DNA of 64,000 bases from Prorocentrum cordatum (GCA_963575745.1 CAUYUJ010001289.1:1-64000); one strand, 5' to 3'; positions 19,173 through 28,984 are shown, numbered from the stretch's first letter. The notes: a model not told the origin generated them from the letters alone. Made by a program: numbers and translations.

Positions 19173-20033
19173 TCATCGCGTCCGTAAGCTCGCCATGTCC
19201 ATTGTGCGTACGGGTCTGCCCTCCGGGTACTGCCGGTAGTTCTTGTCGTAATGCGCGTAGACGTGTTGCGAGCAGGCATGTTGGTTTCTGCGTTGCCTGT
19301 CGAGTTGGCACTGGTCGATGTAGTGGAGCTCCACGCTTTGATGTTCCAATAGCCACTTGGTCACCGCTCTGTGCCAGCTGCTCGGTGCTTGCGGGCACCA
19401 GGTGGCAGATGCTAGATGTTCGAGTATAGCTGACACGTCGTACTTCAGACCAGTCGTGATGAGTAGAGGTCGCTGCCCAGTGCAAGCTGTTGTAGTTATG
19501 TCTGGCTGGCTGCTTGCACGCCCCACGGGTGTTCGTGGGTTCTGGGGGGTCGCGGGGCTCTTCCCTCGAGGGCGTGCCACCTTGAGGAGCATCACGTCTC
19601 ACAGGGCGGTCCAGCCAAAGTGCCGAAGATCTTGCCAGCCCATATAGCGTTGAGCCAAAGTGCCGAAGATCTTGCCAGCCCATATAGCGTTGACCCAGAG
19701 CGCCAGCGTGTCCCGCTCGGTGAGGTCGCCTTTGTCGGGGTCGATCTGCACGTCGATGGAGAACACCACCAGGTTGCAGCAGGCTACGTGCATCTCGAAG
19801 TGGTGCTGGAAGTCCTCCATCCGCCTTCTTCCCGAGAAGAGGTGCAGCAGGAACATGGCCGTCGTAACCAGCGGTCTGGATGTCGTGAAAGCTGTAGGCA
19901 CAGGTGCCTCGGGCTCGATACTCGCGGCTTCTGGTGGGATTGGTGATCTCGGCAGCCAGTCTGGGTCGATAAGGTCGGCGAGCTTCAGGCGCAGAACTTG
20001 TTGAACTGGTACGAGTGCGTTTGTCGCCCCATG
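19173..20033 (-). pseudogene. LINE-C tail domain (LFSGRRR-type, possibly methyltransferase-like)
   Basis: After the zinc finger the minus strand encodes FLLHLFSGRRRMEDFQHHFE, then NLVVFSIDVQID, GDLTERDTLALWV and AIWAGKIFGTLA, followed after a 40-bp duplication and frame change by EHLASATW, ELHYIDQCQLD and a Lys/Arg-rich end. LFSG followed by a short helix, then an hhhSIDhQ strand, resembles motif I and the following acidic strand of class I (Rossmann) methyltransferases, including cytosine-5 enzymes; the expected P-P-C motif is not visible, perhaps because of the duplication. I recall similar tails on other dinoflagellate retroelement proteins, but that is memory, not a search. Function is inferred only. 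Frames shift at least twice, so this copy is dead. Confidence 0.4.
19614..19693. repeat. 40-bp tandem duplication inside the LINE-C tail
   Basis: GCCAAAGTGCCGAAGATCTT and the next 20 bases occur twice in a row (19614 and 19654) with no difference I can see. Because 40 is not a multiple of three it shifts the reading frame of the tail domain. The identity implies a recent event. Confidence 0.9.
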
Positions 20034-20501
20034 TCATTGAGCCTTTCTCGCGGCCACTTGGAGCTGTTCCTCTTCCCGTCGGTCAGCTGCTTCTCTTGGG
20101 TCCATCGGTAGTGCTCGTAGCACCGCGAGGCATGTAGGACGTCTCCTGAAGTGCTTCAAGATGCGCGACCTTGTGATGAAATCTTTGCCGCACCCAGGGC
20201 ACGCGGTGGATCTGGCGAGGCGCTCAGCTAGGTCGTAGCCAACGTGCTCCATGGTAACGTGCCGCTTCCACGCGCCCTTGGTCATCAGAACCCTGCCGCA
20301 CTCGTAGCAGACGTATCCCTGGCGCTCTTCTGCTGGTCTGCCTTCGAAGTTGGGCATGGTCAGGCCGTACTCGCGGGCCAGTGGCGCAGTTGCCGTTGCC
20401 GAGCTCGGTGCCTGAATATATCGTGCTGCCACTGACGGTATCTGAACCGCGTTCGCGCAATCAGTGCTTGTGCTGCATGTTCTGGCTGGCCTCGCGCCCA
20501 C
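20034..20501 (-). pseudogene. LINE-C C-terminal C2H2 zinc-finger region
   Basis: A 155-residue open stretch that is part of the LINE-C ORF2, not a separate gene. It contains two Cys/His clusters: YVCYECGRVLMTKGAWKRH then VTMEH (Cx2C-x12-Hx4H), and ACPGCGKDFITRSRILKHF then a Cys (Cx2C-x12-H). It ends in a basic/acidic helix (DPREAADRREEEQLQ). C2H2 fingers in LINE ORF2 proteins usually bind target DNA. The stretch follows, in another frame, the helical region with RTRFRYRQWQHD. It abuts the tail domain downstream, consistent with one ancestral polyprotein. Confidence 0.6.
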
Positions 20502-21485
20502 TCAGCGAATCCTCGAAGATCAGCTCTGATGCCTTCGTCCTCCCGAAGAAATAGCTTGTGCCAGTCTATGTCATCCTCCATTTGTGTATTCATGTCTTTG
20601 GATCGCCCCGCAATTCGTCGACCAATCTGTGCAAGTACGGCGTGTCCGCATGAAGCATCCTCACGAAGTAATGCAGTCTCCGCTTCCGAATGGACATATG
20701 TATCGGCACTTCGTCGCACTTGAGATAGATGTCGTCGTCAGTGGTAAGATTGGCTGAGTGTGCATTATGTTGCTGTCTTACCACTGCTCTCAGACTGGCT
20801 ATGCGAGGGCTCTGGAGCTGTTGTCGTTGTTGCGCTGTCAGCGGCCCCCCAGACTTCGCTATCGTATATGAGCTTGCTGTAAGCCAATGCCGCCAGGTAT
20901 TGGGTCTTGGCCTTGGCGTGCACCTGCTGTAGCCGAAAGACTGACTTCTTCAGGGGCCCTTCGGCCGAGCGGTGGTCGATTCCGATGATTATTCGCATCA
21001 GGTTCGGTCCTTCACTGCCGTCGGCGGTAACCACATTTCCCAGTGTGACCCCTTGTGTGGTGACTTCGGCCGTGTTGGCGTCAGTGCCAGTCGGGTCCTC
21101 TCCCTGGTCGGTCTGCAACGTGATCGGGTTGCTCTTGAATATCCTGGCTTTGGTGATTTGCTTGGCCTTCCCTTCGATCGGCAGCAATGCCTTCGTTTTC
21201 TTTGGGTGTAGTTCGTGTCCGAATATCCGTAAGGGCTTCGCCCTCTGCCGCCGGCCCCCTCTCCATCAGAACTGGACATATCAGAGCGGTGTTGGGATGT
21301 CTGGGCGCCGATTTAAAGACATCTGGGAAAGTCATGCGAAGACGGCTGGCAATGAACAAAACACGTTGAGATGTTGGAGCTTTGAGATGTTGGAGCTGTT
21401 GTCGAAGGGCGCATTGCCTTCTCGGGGCGTTTCCCGCTTCTTGTGTATTGGGCGCCCTCTTGGAACAACTGGGGTTGCATGATGT
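20502..21485 (-). pseudogene. LINE-C RT thumb/connection region
   Basis: Fragments in two frames. The first (20765-21187) has VTLGNVVTADGSEGPNLMR, then AEGPLKKSVFRLQQVHAKAK and LAYSKLIYDSEVWG. The pattern of a conserved Gly-containing strand, a helix and a final Y-x-SEVWG block is typical of the post-palm part of LINE RTs without RNase H. The second (20590-20784) has MSIRKRRLHYFVRMLHADTP and HRLVDEL, matching the R-R-L-x-x-F/L-x-H/R-ML block often seen in such elements. Upstream, 21190-21485 is open but not recognisable. The 42-bp satellite separates this piece from the palm. Confidence 0.6.
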
Positions 21486-21689
21486 CATCTAGGGATATAG
21501 TGGCGCGTGGAGGTATTTTCGAAGACTTGCGGCTGCGGGTACAGCGCAGACTTCAGGAGACAGCGGGGGAGCCGAAAAACGCACCCCGAACACATGTCCC
21601 ATTACACAAACTCGCACAAACTTACGTTTTTCTTGCTCTGGAGAGAAGGGAGCGCTTGGGGGCAGCCTCCGCGGGGCGTGTCCGTAGCT

Positions 21690-22890
21690 TCGGGAGGGAT
21701 TTTGTGCAATGGGATCGTGGCCTCGGGAGCGCGAATGTTGCGTAATTTACGCGGGATCGTGGCCTTCTCAGGCGCGAATGTGCGTTATTTACATGGGGTC
21801 GTGGCTTCGGGGCGTAAGCATGACGTAAGTTACGAGGGTTCATGGCCTCGGGGGCGCGAATGCATGTAATTTACGAAGCATCGTGGCCTTGGAGCATTCG
21901 GGCCCACAGCCAGATTTTCAAGAGACGGCGGGGGGCTCCAAAAAGCGCACCCCGAACGCATATCCCAATACAGACACTATTGTTTTTCTGCTCTGCTGAG
22001 GCGGGGGGTGGGCAGTCTCCGCGAAGTGGATTCGTAGCCTCGGGGGCGCGACTGTGGCGTAATTTACAAAGGGTCGTGACTTCGGGGGCGCGAATGTGGT
22101 GTAATTTACAAGTGATCGTTGCCTCGGGGGCACGACTGTGGTGTAATTTACAAGTGATCGTTGCCTCGGGAGCGCGAATGTGGAGTAATCTACAAGGGAT
22201 CGCGACTTCGGGGGCGCGAATGTGGTGTAATTTACAAGGGATCGTTGCCTCGGGGGCGCGATTGCGTTGTAATTTAGGAGGGATCGTGGCCCCGGGGGCG
22301 CGAATGAGGTGTAATGTACGAAGGGTCGTGGCCTCGGAGGCGCGAATGAGGTGTAATCTACAAGGGATCGTGGCCTCGGTGTCGCGGATTCGGCGTAATT
22401 TACGAGAGATCGTGGCCTCGGCGGCGCGAAGGTGACGTAATTGCTTCGGAGTCGCGAACGCGGTGTAATTTACGAAGGGGTCGTGGACTCGAGGGCGCGA
22501 ACGCAGCGCAACTTACGAGGGGTCGTGGCCTCGGACGCGCGAATGTTGCGTAAATTAAAAAGGGATCGTTGCCTCGGGGGCGCGACTGTACGATAATTTA
22601 CAAGGGGGTCGTGGCCTCGGGGGCGCGAATGTTGCGTAATTTACGGGTGATCGTGGTCTCGAGGTCGCGAAGGTGGCGTAATAAATGCGGGATCGTGGCA
22701 TCGAGTGCGCGAACGTGGCGTAATTTACCAGGGATCGTCGCCTCGGAGGCGCGAATGTGAAGTAAATTACGAGGGGTCGTGGCCTCGGAGACGCGAACAT
22801 TGTATAATTTACGAGGGATCGGGGCCTCGGGGGCGCGATTACAGTGTAATTTGCAAGGGATTATAGCCTCGGGGGCACGAATCTCTTGTA
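21690..22890. repeat. 42-bp satellite array inside LINE-C
   Basis: About 26 copies of a 42-bp unit such as GGCGCGAATGTGGTGTAATT followed by TACAAG-GGATCGTGGCCTCG. Copies differ by several substitutions and small indels. A non-repeat block of about 140 bp at 21890-22030 resembles the sequence at 21545-21690, so a leader plus array was duplicated. Since 42 is a multiple of three, the array is open in some frames (14-residue repeats like GARMWCNLQGIVAS); I treat that as an artefact. Confidence 0.9.
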
Positions 22891-22893
22891 TTT

Positions 22894-24005
22894 CTACGTG
22901 TCGCACGCCCCCCCAGGAATTCTGAGAACCCTCCCGGGGGACGCTAACCAGAGCCCTTTTCGGCTCCCCCCCTCGCGCGGACAGTAACAATTTACAGTAG
23001 GAAGCAGCAAGCAACACTGTAACATTGGAAACTGGAACCTGGAACGGGTGCAGGGAACAGCAACCTTATCCTGGCAGCCTGGTGGCCCCCAAGGGGGCCG
23101 GCGGATCTTTAGCCGTTTCTTGATGATGGACAGTACGCTGAAGATGTCGCTCTCTACGCGCGCATTGTCGCGCAGCACGCAGAAGAAGGTGGCGTCGTCC
23201 ATGAAGGATATTTCTGGCAGCGAACCTTCAGTATCTTTGAGCGGTCCTCTGGTCAGGATGGCTTGTTGTCCAAGCGGTTGGAGGTCCAGGGCATGCTTTC
23301 CTTCTTGCAGTTCCATGTCAAGCGGGCCCAGCGCTTGGGCGAAGCTAATGTTGAGGATGAGGTCCGCCAGCCCGTTCCTTGGCCTAGTACCCTCCAGGCT
23401 CTGCGCGCATAGCTCGTCGCCCCTCACCTGGAAGAACGTCGTTTCGTTGGCTTCCTCCAGCTGGTAGCGCAGGTTCTCGTCGACATCGTGCAAGGCCATG
23501 TACCCTGGCGAGTTGACCAGGTGCTGGATTGCCGGCGTGAGCCACTCAGGAGGGTGACATCTTGCGATGATTCGGCTGGGCTCGGGCTTCTCGCCTCCCT
23601 TTCCTAGTACGAACTCGCGGATGACGGAGTAGAAGGCCTGTCGTAGATCCAGCAGAATGGCTACGGCGGTGAGGCCCTTGCGCTTGCAGATCCTGAAGAA
23701 GGACTTGATGGTGTGAGTCGAGTAGGCGCCTGACTTCTTCGGGATGCCGCCGCACTGCGAGGTTCGTAGCAAGCTGCCCCAGACCTGCAGCGTGATGGCT
23801 CTAAGCCACTTGTGGTAGTGCTTGGCCACGGCGCTGTTGAGCAGGATCGACCGGCAGCAGAACTCGAATTACGATCTAGTGCCGCTGCCCTTGCACAGCT
23901 TCACCGCGATGCCCGCCTTGAGTTGAATAGGCTCCCTGCCACGCATGACCGCCTTCATGATGACTGGGTGCCAGTGCCTCGCCGTCTCTTCAGGCGCTAG
24001 CTTGA
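22894..24005 (-). pseudogene. LINE-C reverse transcriptase palm and fingers
   Basis: One frame from about 24005 to 22894 with an in-frame TAA at 23869-23871. The fingers include EETARHWHPVIMKAVMRG, EPIQLKAGIAVKLCKG and, after the stop, CCRSILLNSAVAKHYHKWLR. Motif A is VAILLDLRQAFYSVI, motif B is GTRPRNGLADLILNISFAQ and motif C is EISFMDDATFF. All three Asp residues of the RT active site are intact. After RDNARVESDIFSVL the sequence stops looking like RT (about 23040) and the last 50 residues before 22894 have no match to the family; the thumb is found beyond the satellite. In an active element this enzyme would copy the RNA at the nicked target. Confidence 0.78.
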
Positions 24006-24006
24006 G

Positions 24007-24161
24007 GGAGGAGGAGGAGGAGGAGGAGGAGGAGGAGGAGGAGGAGGAGGAGAAGGAGAAGGAGGAGGGGGGGGGGGGAGGGGGAGGAGGGGGGGAGGAG
24101 GAGGAGGGAGGAGGAGGGAGGAGGAAGGAGGAGGAGGAGGAGAGGAGGAGGTCGGCTGCCG
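24007..24161 (-). repeat. (GGA)n microsatellite in LINE-C
   Basis: GGA/GAG triplets and G runs on the plus strand, lying directly upstream (minus-strand sense) of the RT fingers. It encodes only low-complexity residues. Confidence 0.9.
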
Positions 24162-24307
24162 TCGGGGCCTCCTGCCCTGCCCTCCTCGCTGTCCGCGAGG
24201 CTGTCCGCTGGCGCGCGTTGAGCGGCATGAGGAGGCGGTGCGACGCCTCGTCTGGTGGCCTTCTGCCGGCGTGGCTGCGGCTGCATGTATCTCCTCCTCG
24301 CGCGGAG

Positions 24308-24391
24308 GGGAGGAGGAGGAGGAGGGGGGGGGAGGAGGATGAGGAGGAGGAGGAGGGGAGGAGGAGAGGAGGAGGAGAGGAGGAGAACGGG
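24308..24391 (-). repeat. (GGA)n microsatellite in LINE-C, second block
   Basis: GGA/GAG triplets with G runs, separated from the first block by about 145 bp of ordinary sequence. Confidence 0.9.
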
Positions 24392-24539
24392 GCGCTGAAG
24401 AAGGAACCCTTTTCGCTGAGGAGGGGCGCCGTGTTCCTCGAGTGTTGCACAGCTTGCTTCGGGTTTTCCTGAGGTCTTCGATGGGGAATCGAAGTTCAGC
24501 TTCTGGAAAAGAGGGGCCCCGCTCCTTATTAAGGCCTCC

Positions 24540-24735
24540 TTAGGTCAACGCCTCGACTGTACGATGCCCAACAGCAGTTCCTGCTCGTTTTGAACCGGAC
24601 TCGCTGTCCGCGCCGCCGCGGCCCGTGTCCATTTGAGGCAGAAGGCCGCCTGCCCAACAGCGGCCGTTGCCGTTCTGGGACAACATTTGGTGTTGGGCAT
24701 TGTACCCATTTTTTCCGTACCCATTTCGGGCGTCC
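24540..24735. mobile_element. M7 inverted-repeat element inserted in LINE-C
   Basis: Contains CGCCTGCCCAACAGCGGC, GACAACATTTGGTGTTGGGC and a right end TTTCCGTACCCATTTCGGGC that match 35926-36072. The left tip (GTACGATGCCCAACAGCAG) is more diverged. Confidence 0.6.
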
Positions 24736-24925
24736 AAATATTTGTGAGGTCGTATTTATTTGTGATGTCCGCGCACCCGATGCTCGCGAAGTGATTGAGG
24801 GTGGCCCTGCGGACCTCGCACTGCGTGGCCATGACTGGGCCGTCGGGGTACTTGTAAGTGGGCAGGGCATTCTCGTGCTTCGGCTTCCTCCCACCGTGTA
24901 CCAGGATCCCCTTCGCGGTTTGCCA

Positions 24926-25850
24926 TTATGTCCTGGCGTCCTTCGCACTTCGACTGTCGGCCAGCTTGGCGGCTAGATTGGTGAAATACTTATTGCGGTC
25001 GCTGCTCAGTTGGTGCTTGAACATGTCTTTGATGATGGAAATGAATGCCCTGGCTGCGTCGTGCGCTATGCCCAGGCAGTCCGCATTCGTGCTCAGCTCG
25101 CAAGCTTTCGCCAGCACCCCCGCCGCGTAGTACCAGTTGTCCTCGGGGTGCGCGTACAGCAGGGCCTCGTGACACATCTTCTTTCTGAAAACTTCCAATG
25201 GTGCTTGGCCGCCTTCTTTAGCATAGGTACGTGTAGAGCTCTCGGCGTACCTGCGCAGTCTCAGAAGACACATACTTGCCTCCGTGATGGTGGCGTTGCA
25301 TGGCGTGAGTGGTCCCCTCCCGAAGTGTTTCGTGGTCCTGTCGGCGATGAGCTCCGAAGTCTCGTGGTAGTGGTCGTTCACGTCCAGGTTCCAATGTGGT
25401 AAATATGCCTTGTTGAGGTCCTGCTGGAAGGCGTTGATATTGTCGGCGTCCTTCATATTGTTGCTGTCGAGCTGTGTGTTGCCTTTCAAGTTTCGATGCC
25501 GACCTTTTATCTGACCCTCGATCTCCACGAGGACTGGCAGGTGGTCGGTGTTGTGCTGCTCTCTGTTCGTTGTTTTGTAAGCCCTGACTTTCGTGTGTTG
25601 CTTGATGTTCGGCTTGTATACTGCATGCGGTCACACAGCGAAATAAGCTTGGGGCCATTGCCACGTTGTCGATGCGGTTGGCGACCCCGTCCTTGTGGTA
25701 CGTGAAATCGTCCGCCTCCCCGAAGAACGTGTTGACGATATGGAGGTTCCCGTTGGCCGCTGTTTCGTATAGCTCCTGTCCATTGCTGTCGGTCTGCTGG
25801 TCGGGGCCGCGCTGCCCGATCCAAGTGGAGTCTTCACCGTCCTTGTGCCT
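24926..25850 (-). pseudogene. LINE-C endonuclease C-terminal half and linker
   Basis: From the 5' side the minus strand encodes DSNGQELYETAANGNLHIVN, TFFGEADDFTYHKDG and VANRIDNVAM, then after a frame change YKPNIKQHTKVRAYKTTN and NTDHLPVLVEIEGQ. RIDNV carries the catalytic Asp and TDHLPVL the Asp-His pair of APE-type endonucleases. The GDFN and first Glu motifs are missing because the element is cut at the CTC tract near 25850. The rest (25528-24926) is a charged linker with helices (EDNWYYAAGVLAKACEL). This type of enzyme nicks target DNA for target-primed reverse transcription. Confidence 0.68.
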
Positions 25851-25881
25851 CCTCCTCCTCCTCCTTCTCCTCCTCCTTCTC
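25848..25881. repeat. Short (CTC)n tract at the truncated 5' end of LINE-C
   Basis: CTC/CTT triplets exactly where recognisable endonuclease sequence ends. Confidence 0.8.
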
Positions 25882-26096
25882 ATCCTCCTGGCGCGATCGG
25901 ACTTCTGTTCAGCCCCGGCGCGTTGTTGTTCACTCACGTGGAGGTCGAGGGCAGCCGACGTCCGACGCAGCCGACGCCAACCCCGGGCGCACGACCGCAC
26001 GAGGAGGCCGCCCACGCGGCGCATAAGGAGGCGGCTTCCAGACGCGAGCCGGAGCCCGAGAACGGACCCCAGAGGCCGAAATCGAGGAAACACCAC
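25882..26096. other. Unassigned GC-rich sequence
   Basis: Open on both strands, no recognisable motif. Confidence 0.3.
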
Positions 26097-26193
26097 GAAG
26101 AATGACATAAACATAAAATCTCGGAGGTCCGCGCGGATTTCTCGGATCGGCGTTGGACCCCCCTGGCAAATGTTAATGTTTATGTCATTCTTC
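26097..26193. mobile_element. M2 element, copy 2, internally deleted
   Basis: Tips are perfect inverted repeats (GAAGAATGACATAAACAT and its complement). Only the left inner arm (GGTCCGCGCGGATTTCTCGG to CCCCCCTGGC) is present, so it is about half the usual 190 bp. Confidence 0.8.
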
Positions 26194-26449
26194 TTTCCCC
26201 TAAAGACGCCTGGGTTGAAAAACAAAAAAAAAAAAATCGTCCGAGATGTGGAGGCCATAACACAGGCCTCTGGCGGCCATTCGGGACGATCCTGGCACCC
26301 CCGGAACGCCCTCGGCGAGGCGCAGCTGCTTGAGAGCATCCCGAGGCTGGAAAACCGCCGAGATCCGACGAAAGCACCCGAAAACCTCGAAGCTCGAAGA
26401 CTCCCGAAAACCTTGAGCCTGGAACCCTCAGCAAACCCCGCGCCGATCC
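26194..26449. other. Unassigned sequence with an A13 run
   Basis: An A-rich run lies at about 26225-26238 (AAAAACAAAAAAAAAAAA). The remainder repeats CGAAGACTC/CGAAAACC words. No gene seen. Confidence 0.3.
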
Positions 26450-26471
26450 TCCGTAGCCACTTTGACTCAAG
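26450..26471 (+). other. Relic dinoflagellate spliced leader (20 of 22 positions)
   Basis: Reads TCCGTAGCCACTTTGACT then CAAG; it differs from DinoSL by T-to-C and G-to-A. The next bases are CAATTCTC, with no GT donor, so it is a leader copied from a spliced mRNA, not an SL RNA gene. It is on the same strand as, and about 209 bp upstream of, the gene at 26680. Confidence 0.8.
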
Positions 26472-26543
26472 CAATTCTCACTGAAAGCTCTTGCCCTGCG
26501 TGCTCCGAGGCCGCTTCGTCTTGCACCCAAGCGCGTGATAGCC

Positions 26544-26666
26544 TCAAGTCGGGCACGCCCCTCTACAGGAGGAAAAATTGAAACGTGGTCCAAAAAATAG
26601 TCTGGGGGCGATTTCTAAAATGTTTCCTCAAAAATCCGCCTGCAGGAGGACATGCCAGACCTAAGT
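26544..26666. mobile_element. M3 inverted-repeat element, copy 1 (diverged)
   Basis: Left end TCAAGTCGGGCACGCCCCTC and right end ACATGCCAGACCTAAGTA form an imperfect inverted repeat. The interior keeps AAAAAATAGTCTGGGGGCG. It lies between the relic SL and the start codon of the next gene. Confidence 0.75.
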
Positions 26667-26679
26667 ATAGCCTCGTCCG

Positions 26680-28545
26680 ATGAGCCACGGCCCCCAGAGC
26701 ACGATGGCGGCACCGGCCGAGGGGCGCGGACGCAGCCCGGCGGGCGCCGCCCCGGAGAGCGGGACGGGGCCCTGGCGCCCGCAGGAGCTGGCCGCGGCCA
26801 GCGGCCTGGCGCAGATGGTGCGGCGGCTGCCGCTGTCGCAAGGCTCGAAGAAGGAGAAACGCCACGAGCATAAGCTCTTGGCGCTCCGCGCGGATTTCTT
26901 GGATCCGCGCTGGGCCCCCCCCCCCCCGGCGGCGCCTCCGGCGCCGCCCTCGGCGCGCTTGGCGCGCGCCAGGGAGGGAGGTCCAGCGCAGATCCAAGAA
27001 ATCCGCGCGGAGCGCCACAGGATCATGTCTATGGCGCTTGCTCTTCTTCCGAAGACGGCAGCCCCGACACGGATTCGGCGTCGGGCAGAGTGGCGATGAG
27101 CTGCCTCCTGCGCAGCCTGGACCTGGCCAGCCGCGAGCTGGGGGTGGCGCTCGCGCCGAGGGACTACTGCGCCGGCCTCACGGAGCGCCACCGGGCGCGC
27201 TGGACGCAGCCGGGGTGCCTGTACAGCCTGCAGGTGCTCGCCAGCAGCTTCCTGTGCCCCGGCATCTCCGAGGGCCACAACGAGGTCGTGGTCAATGGGC
27301 AGACATTCCAGCTGAGCCAGCACTGTGCTCGCTTGTCTGGAAGGCTGCGGCGCTGCTGGGCCGACGTCTTCTGGTTGCTGAAGCAGCTGCGCAAGTTGCC
27401 GGCTGAGACCTGGGAGGCGCCTCAGCAGGCGAGCCTGCGCAAGGCCCTGGGCGCCCTGGACCACGCTTGGGCCGCTTTCGAGGAGAGGTTCTTCGCGGAG
27501 CTGAAGTTCTACGACATGCAGGTCCTGAGAGATGTGCCCAGTGCCTACCTCGTGCGCGGCTTCCGAAGCACCGTCGCCGCGGCGCGGAACGGCGGCGGCG
27601 GCGGCGGCGGCGGCGGCTGGTGGGCCAGCACGGGCGGCGGCGCGCAGGAGGCGGCGAGCGGCTACGGGTCCAACTGCAGCCGACAGCTCGTCGACTACAT
27701 ATCGCAGTTGAACGTGGCACTCAATCCAGGCTGCACGGGACGCACCTTCGGAGCCGAAGTGTTGATGGCGGCCAAGATGGTCGTTGAATCTGGTCAGGCG
27801 GGGAAGTCGTACCAACAGGGGGCCGTCTTGGACCCAGCCTGCCTTTTTCGCCCGCTGCGCAATCGAAGCGTTCGACAAGCTGTGTGACCACATCCTCTGG
27901 TGCGCGGACACTGGGAACTCGGGTCAGGAATTCCGCGCTGGCTTGATCGAGCTCCTGGTTGCGTGGGAATCCAGCTGGGAGCTGGCTGCCGCCTACGTGG
28001 TCGACGAGAGCGGGCGCTACGCGCTGCGCGCCCTGGTGGACTGCCTGCGCAAGGCTCAAGCCGTCTCGGAAGACTTGGCCGCCATCTGCGACGAGCGCGA
28101 TCCAGAGCTGTTCTTGGTGCTGCCTCGGATCGCGTGGCTCTGCTTCCTGGAGAGCTGGCCCGAGGTGGCCCCGCTGCTGGCCCCGCTGCTTCCCCAATGC
28201 GGCACGGAGGAACTGCAGGCCGTGCAGCGCGAGTTTTGGCGCGCGAGAGCCGAGCTCGCCAGGGCCTCCGTGGAGGGCCAGGGTGCCCGCGCTTCCGCGG
28301 GCGGGGCCGTCGGGCAGGATCGCGCCCTGCTGACCGCCGCCGTCGTCGGGGTGGGCGGCGACCTCACTGGCCTGGGGCTGCCGCAGAGCACGGAGGAGGC
28401 GCTCCGGTCATTCATGCGCACGATGGAAAAGTGGAGCCTGGAGCTCCAGAGGCACCGCGCGGTGGGCTGGAACCGCCTCTGCGGGGTGATCCTCTGGTGC
28501 CTCGATCCGCGCAGGGATGATGAGTCGGAGCAAGAAGGTCAGTGA
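26680..28545 (+). CDS. Hypothetical protein gene, three inferred exons
   Basis: The best candidate for a host-type gene here. ATG 26680 is the first after an in-frame TAG at 26668. Inferred exons are 26680-26842, 27055-27779 and 27838-28545, giving 531 residues. Exon 1 is Gly/Ala/Pro rich; exon 2 opens with an acidic Ser-rich stretch (DGSPDTDSASGR) then an alpha-helical region (LLRSLDLASRELGVALA, CWADVFWLLKQLRKL), a poly-Gly run and CSRQLVDYISQLNVAL; exon 3 is helical and Leu/Trp rich (CLRKAQAVSEDLAAI, RIAWLCFLESWPEVAPLL, NRLCGVILWCLD). No domain is recognised, no signal peptide or clear membrane segment. A relic DinoSL lies upstream, which suggests descent from a reverse-transcribed mRNA; both introns would then be later gains. 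Exon structure rests on frame continuity only; the second intron could instead be a frameshift. Confidence 0.5.
26843..27054 (+). mobile_element. M2 element, copy 3, acting as a GC-AG intron (introner-like)
   Basis: 212 bp. Begins GCTCGAAG and ends CCGAAG, so it obeys GC-AG; removing it joins CAA-G to AC-GGC as a phase 1 junction and connects the upstream open frame to the downstream one exactly. The inside is an M2 foldback: arms CGCTCCGCGCGGATTTCTTG and their complement, GC-rich centre GGCGGCGCCTCCGGCGCC, and GAAGAAG/CTTCTTC tips. CGAAG occurs at both boundaries and may be a target-site duplication. GC-AG introns are known in dinoflagellates. Confidence 0.6.
27780..27837 (+). other. Candidate 58-nt GT-AG intron
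   Basis: Begins GTCGTTG and ends GGACCCAG. Its removal is phase 0 (after ATG 27777) and reconnects the two open frames of the hypothetical gene. Other splice choices or a simple frameshift would fit equally well. Confidence 0.35.
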
Positions 28546-28984
28546 GCCCGAAGCAGGGCTGCCACTCTGAGAAGCCATCGGCCACCGGGCCCTTCAGAGC
28601 CGAGCTCGTTAGCCGACGTGGTTGAAGGTTCTTTGGCCAACTAACGTGCAGAGTCTTGCAGCAGGACCGATGCTCAGCTACAGTAGATATCATCAGCAGC
28701 TGTGGCTACAGTAGATATACGGCTACTGTAGGTGTCAGCCACTACCACCCAGGCGAGGCTCCCCTGTGGACCTTTTGCACCAATCTGCGCTTGTGGCGAT
28801 TTTCGGCACATTTTTCCCCAAATAGGCTTGTCTAAGGGGTTCTTATTTGGTTAATTAAGGTTGGCGCCTGCCAAGGTTATTTTGCCCGTTCCTCGTGGGA
28901 TCTTCGGGTTTCCTCGGGTTCCTCGCCCCCAGTGCCTCCTATTGTTACGTTTCCCGTTGCTCGGGGGTTCCTCGGGCTGCCCGG
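28546..28984. other. Region downstream of the hypothetical gene
   Basis: Contains small palindromic repeats of GGCTACAGTAGATAT and CTACTGTAG (28677-28735). No terminator-like or coding signal that I could call. Confidence 0.4.

Larger units (their letters stand above)
19100..25850 (-). mobile_element. LINE-C: 5'-truncated, interrupted non-LTR retrotransposon of a second lineage
   Basis: Reads right to left: the endonuclease C-terminal half (25850-25500), linker (to 24926), RT fingers (about 24000-23870), RT palm (23829-about 23040), RT thumb/connection (about 21300-20590), C2H2 zinc finger (20501-20034) and a tail domain (about 20000-19173). It has no RNase H, and its RT motif C is FMDD. The body is interrupted by GGA arrays and an M7 element (24007-24735) and by a 42-bp satellite (21690-22890). 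Its 5' end stops at a short CTC tract (25848-25881) with loss of ORF1 and the endonuclease N-terminus. Several frameshifts and stops show it is an old copy. Confidence 0.75.
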
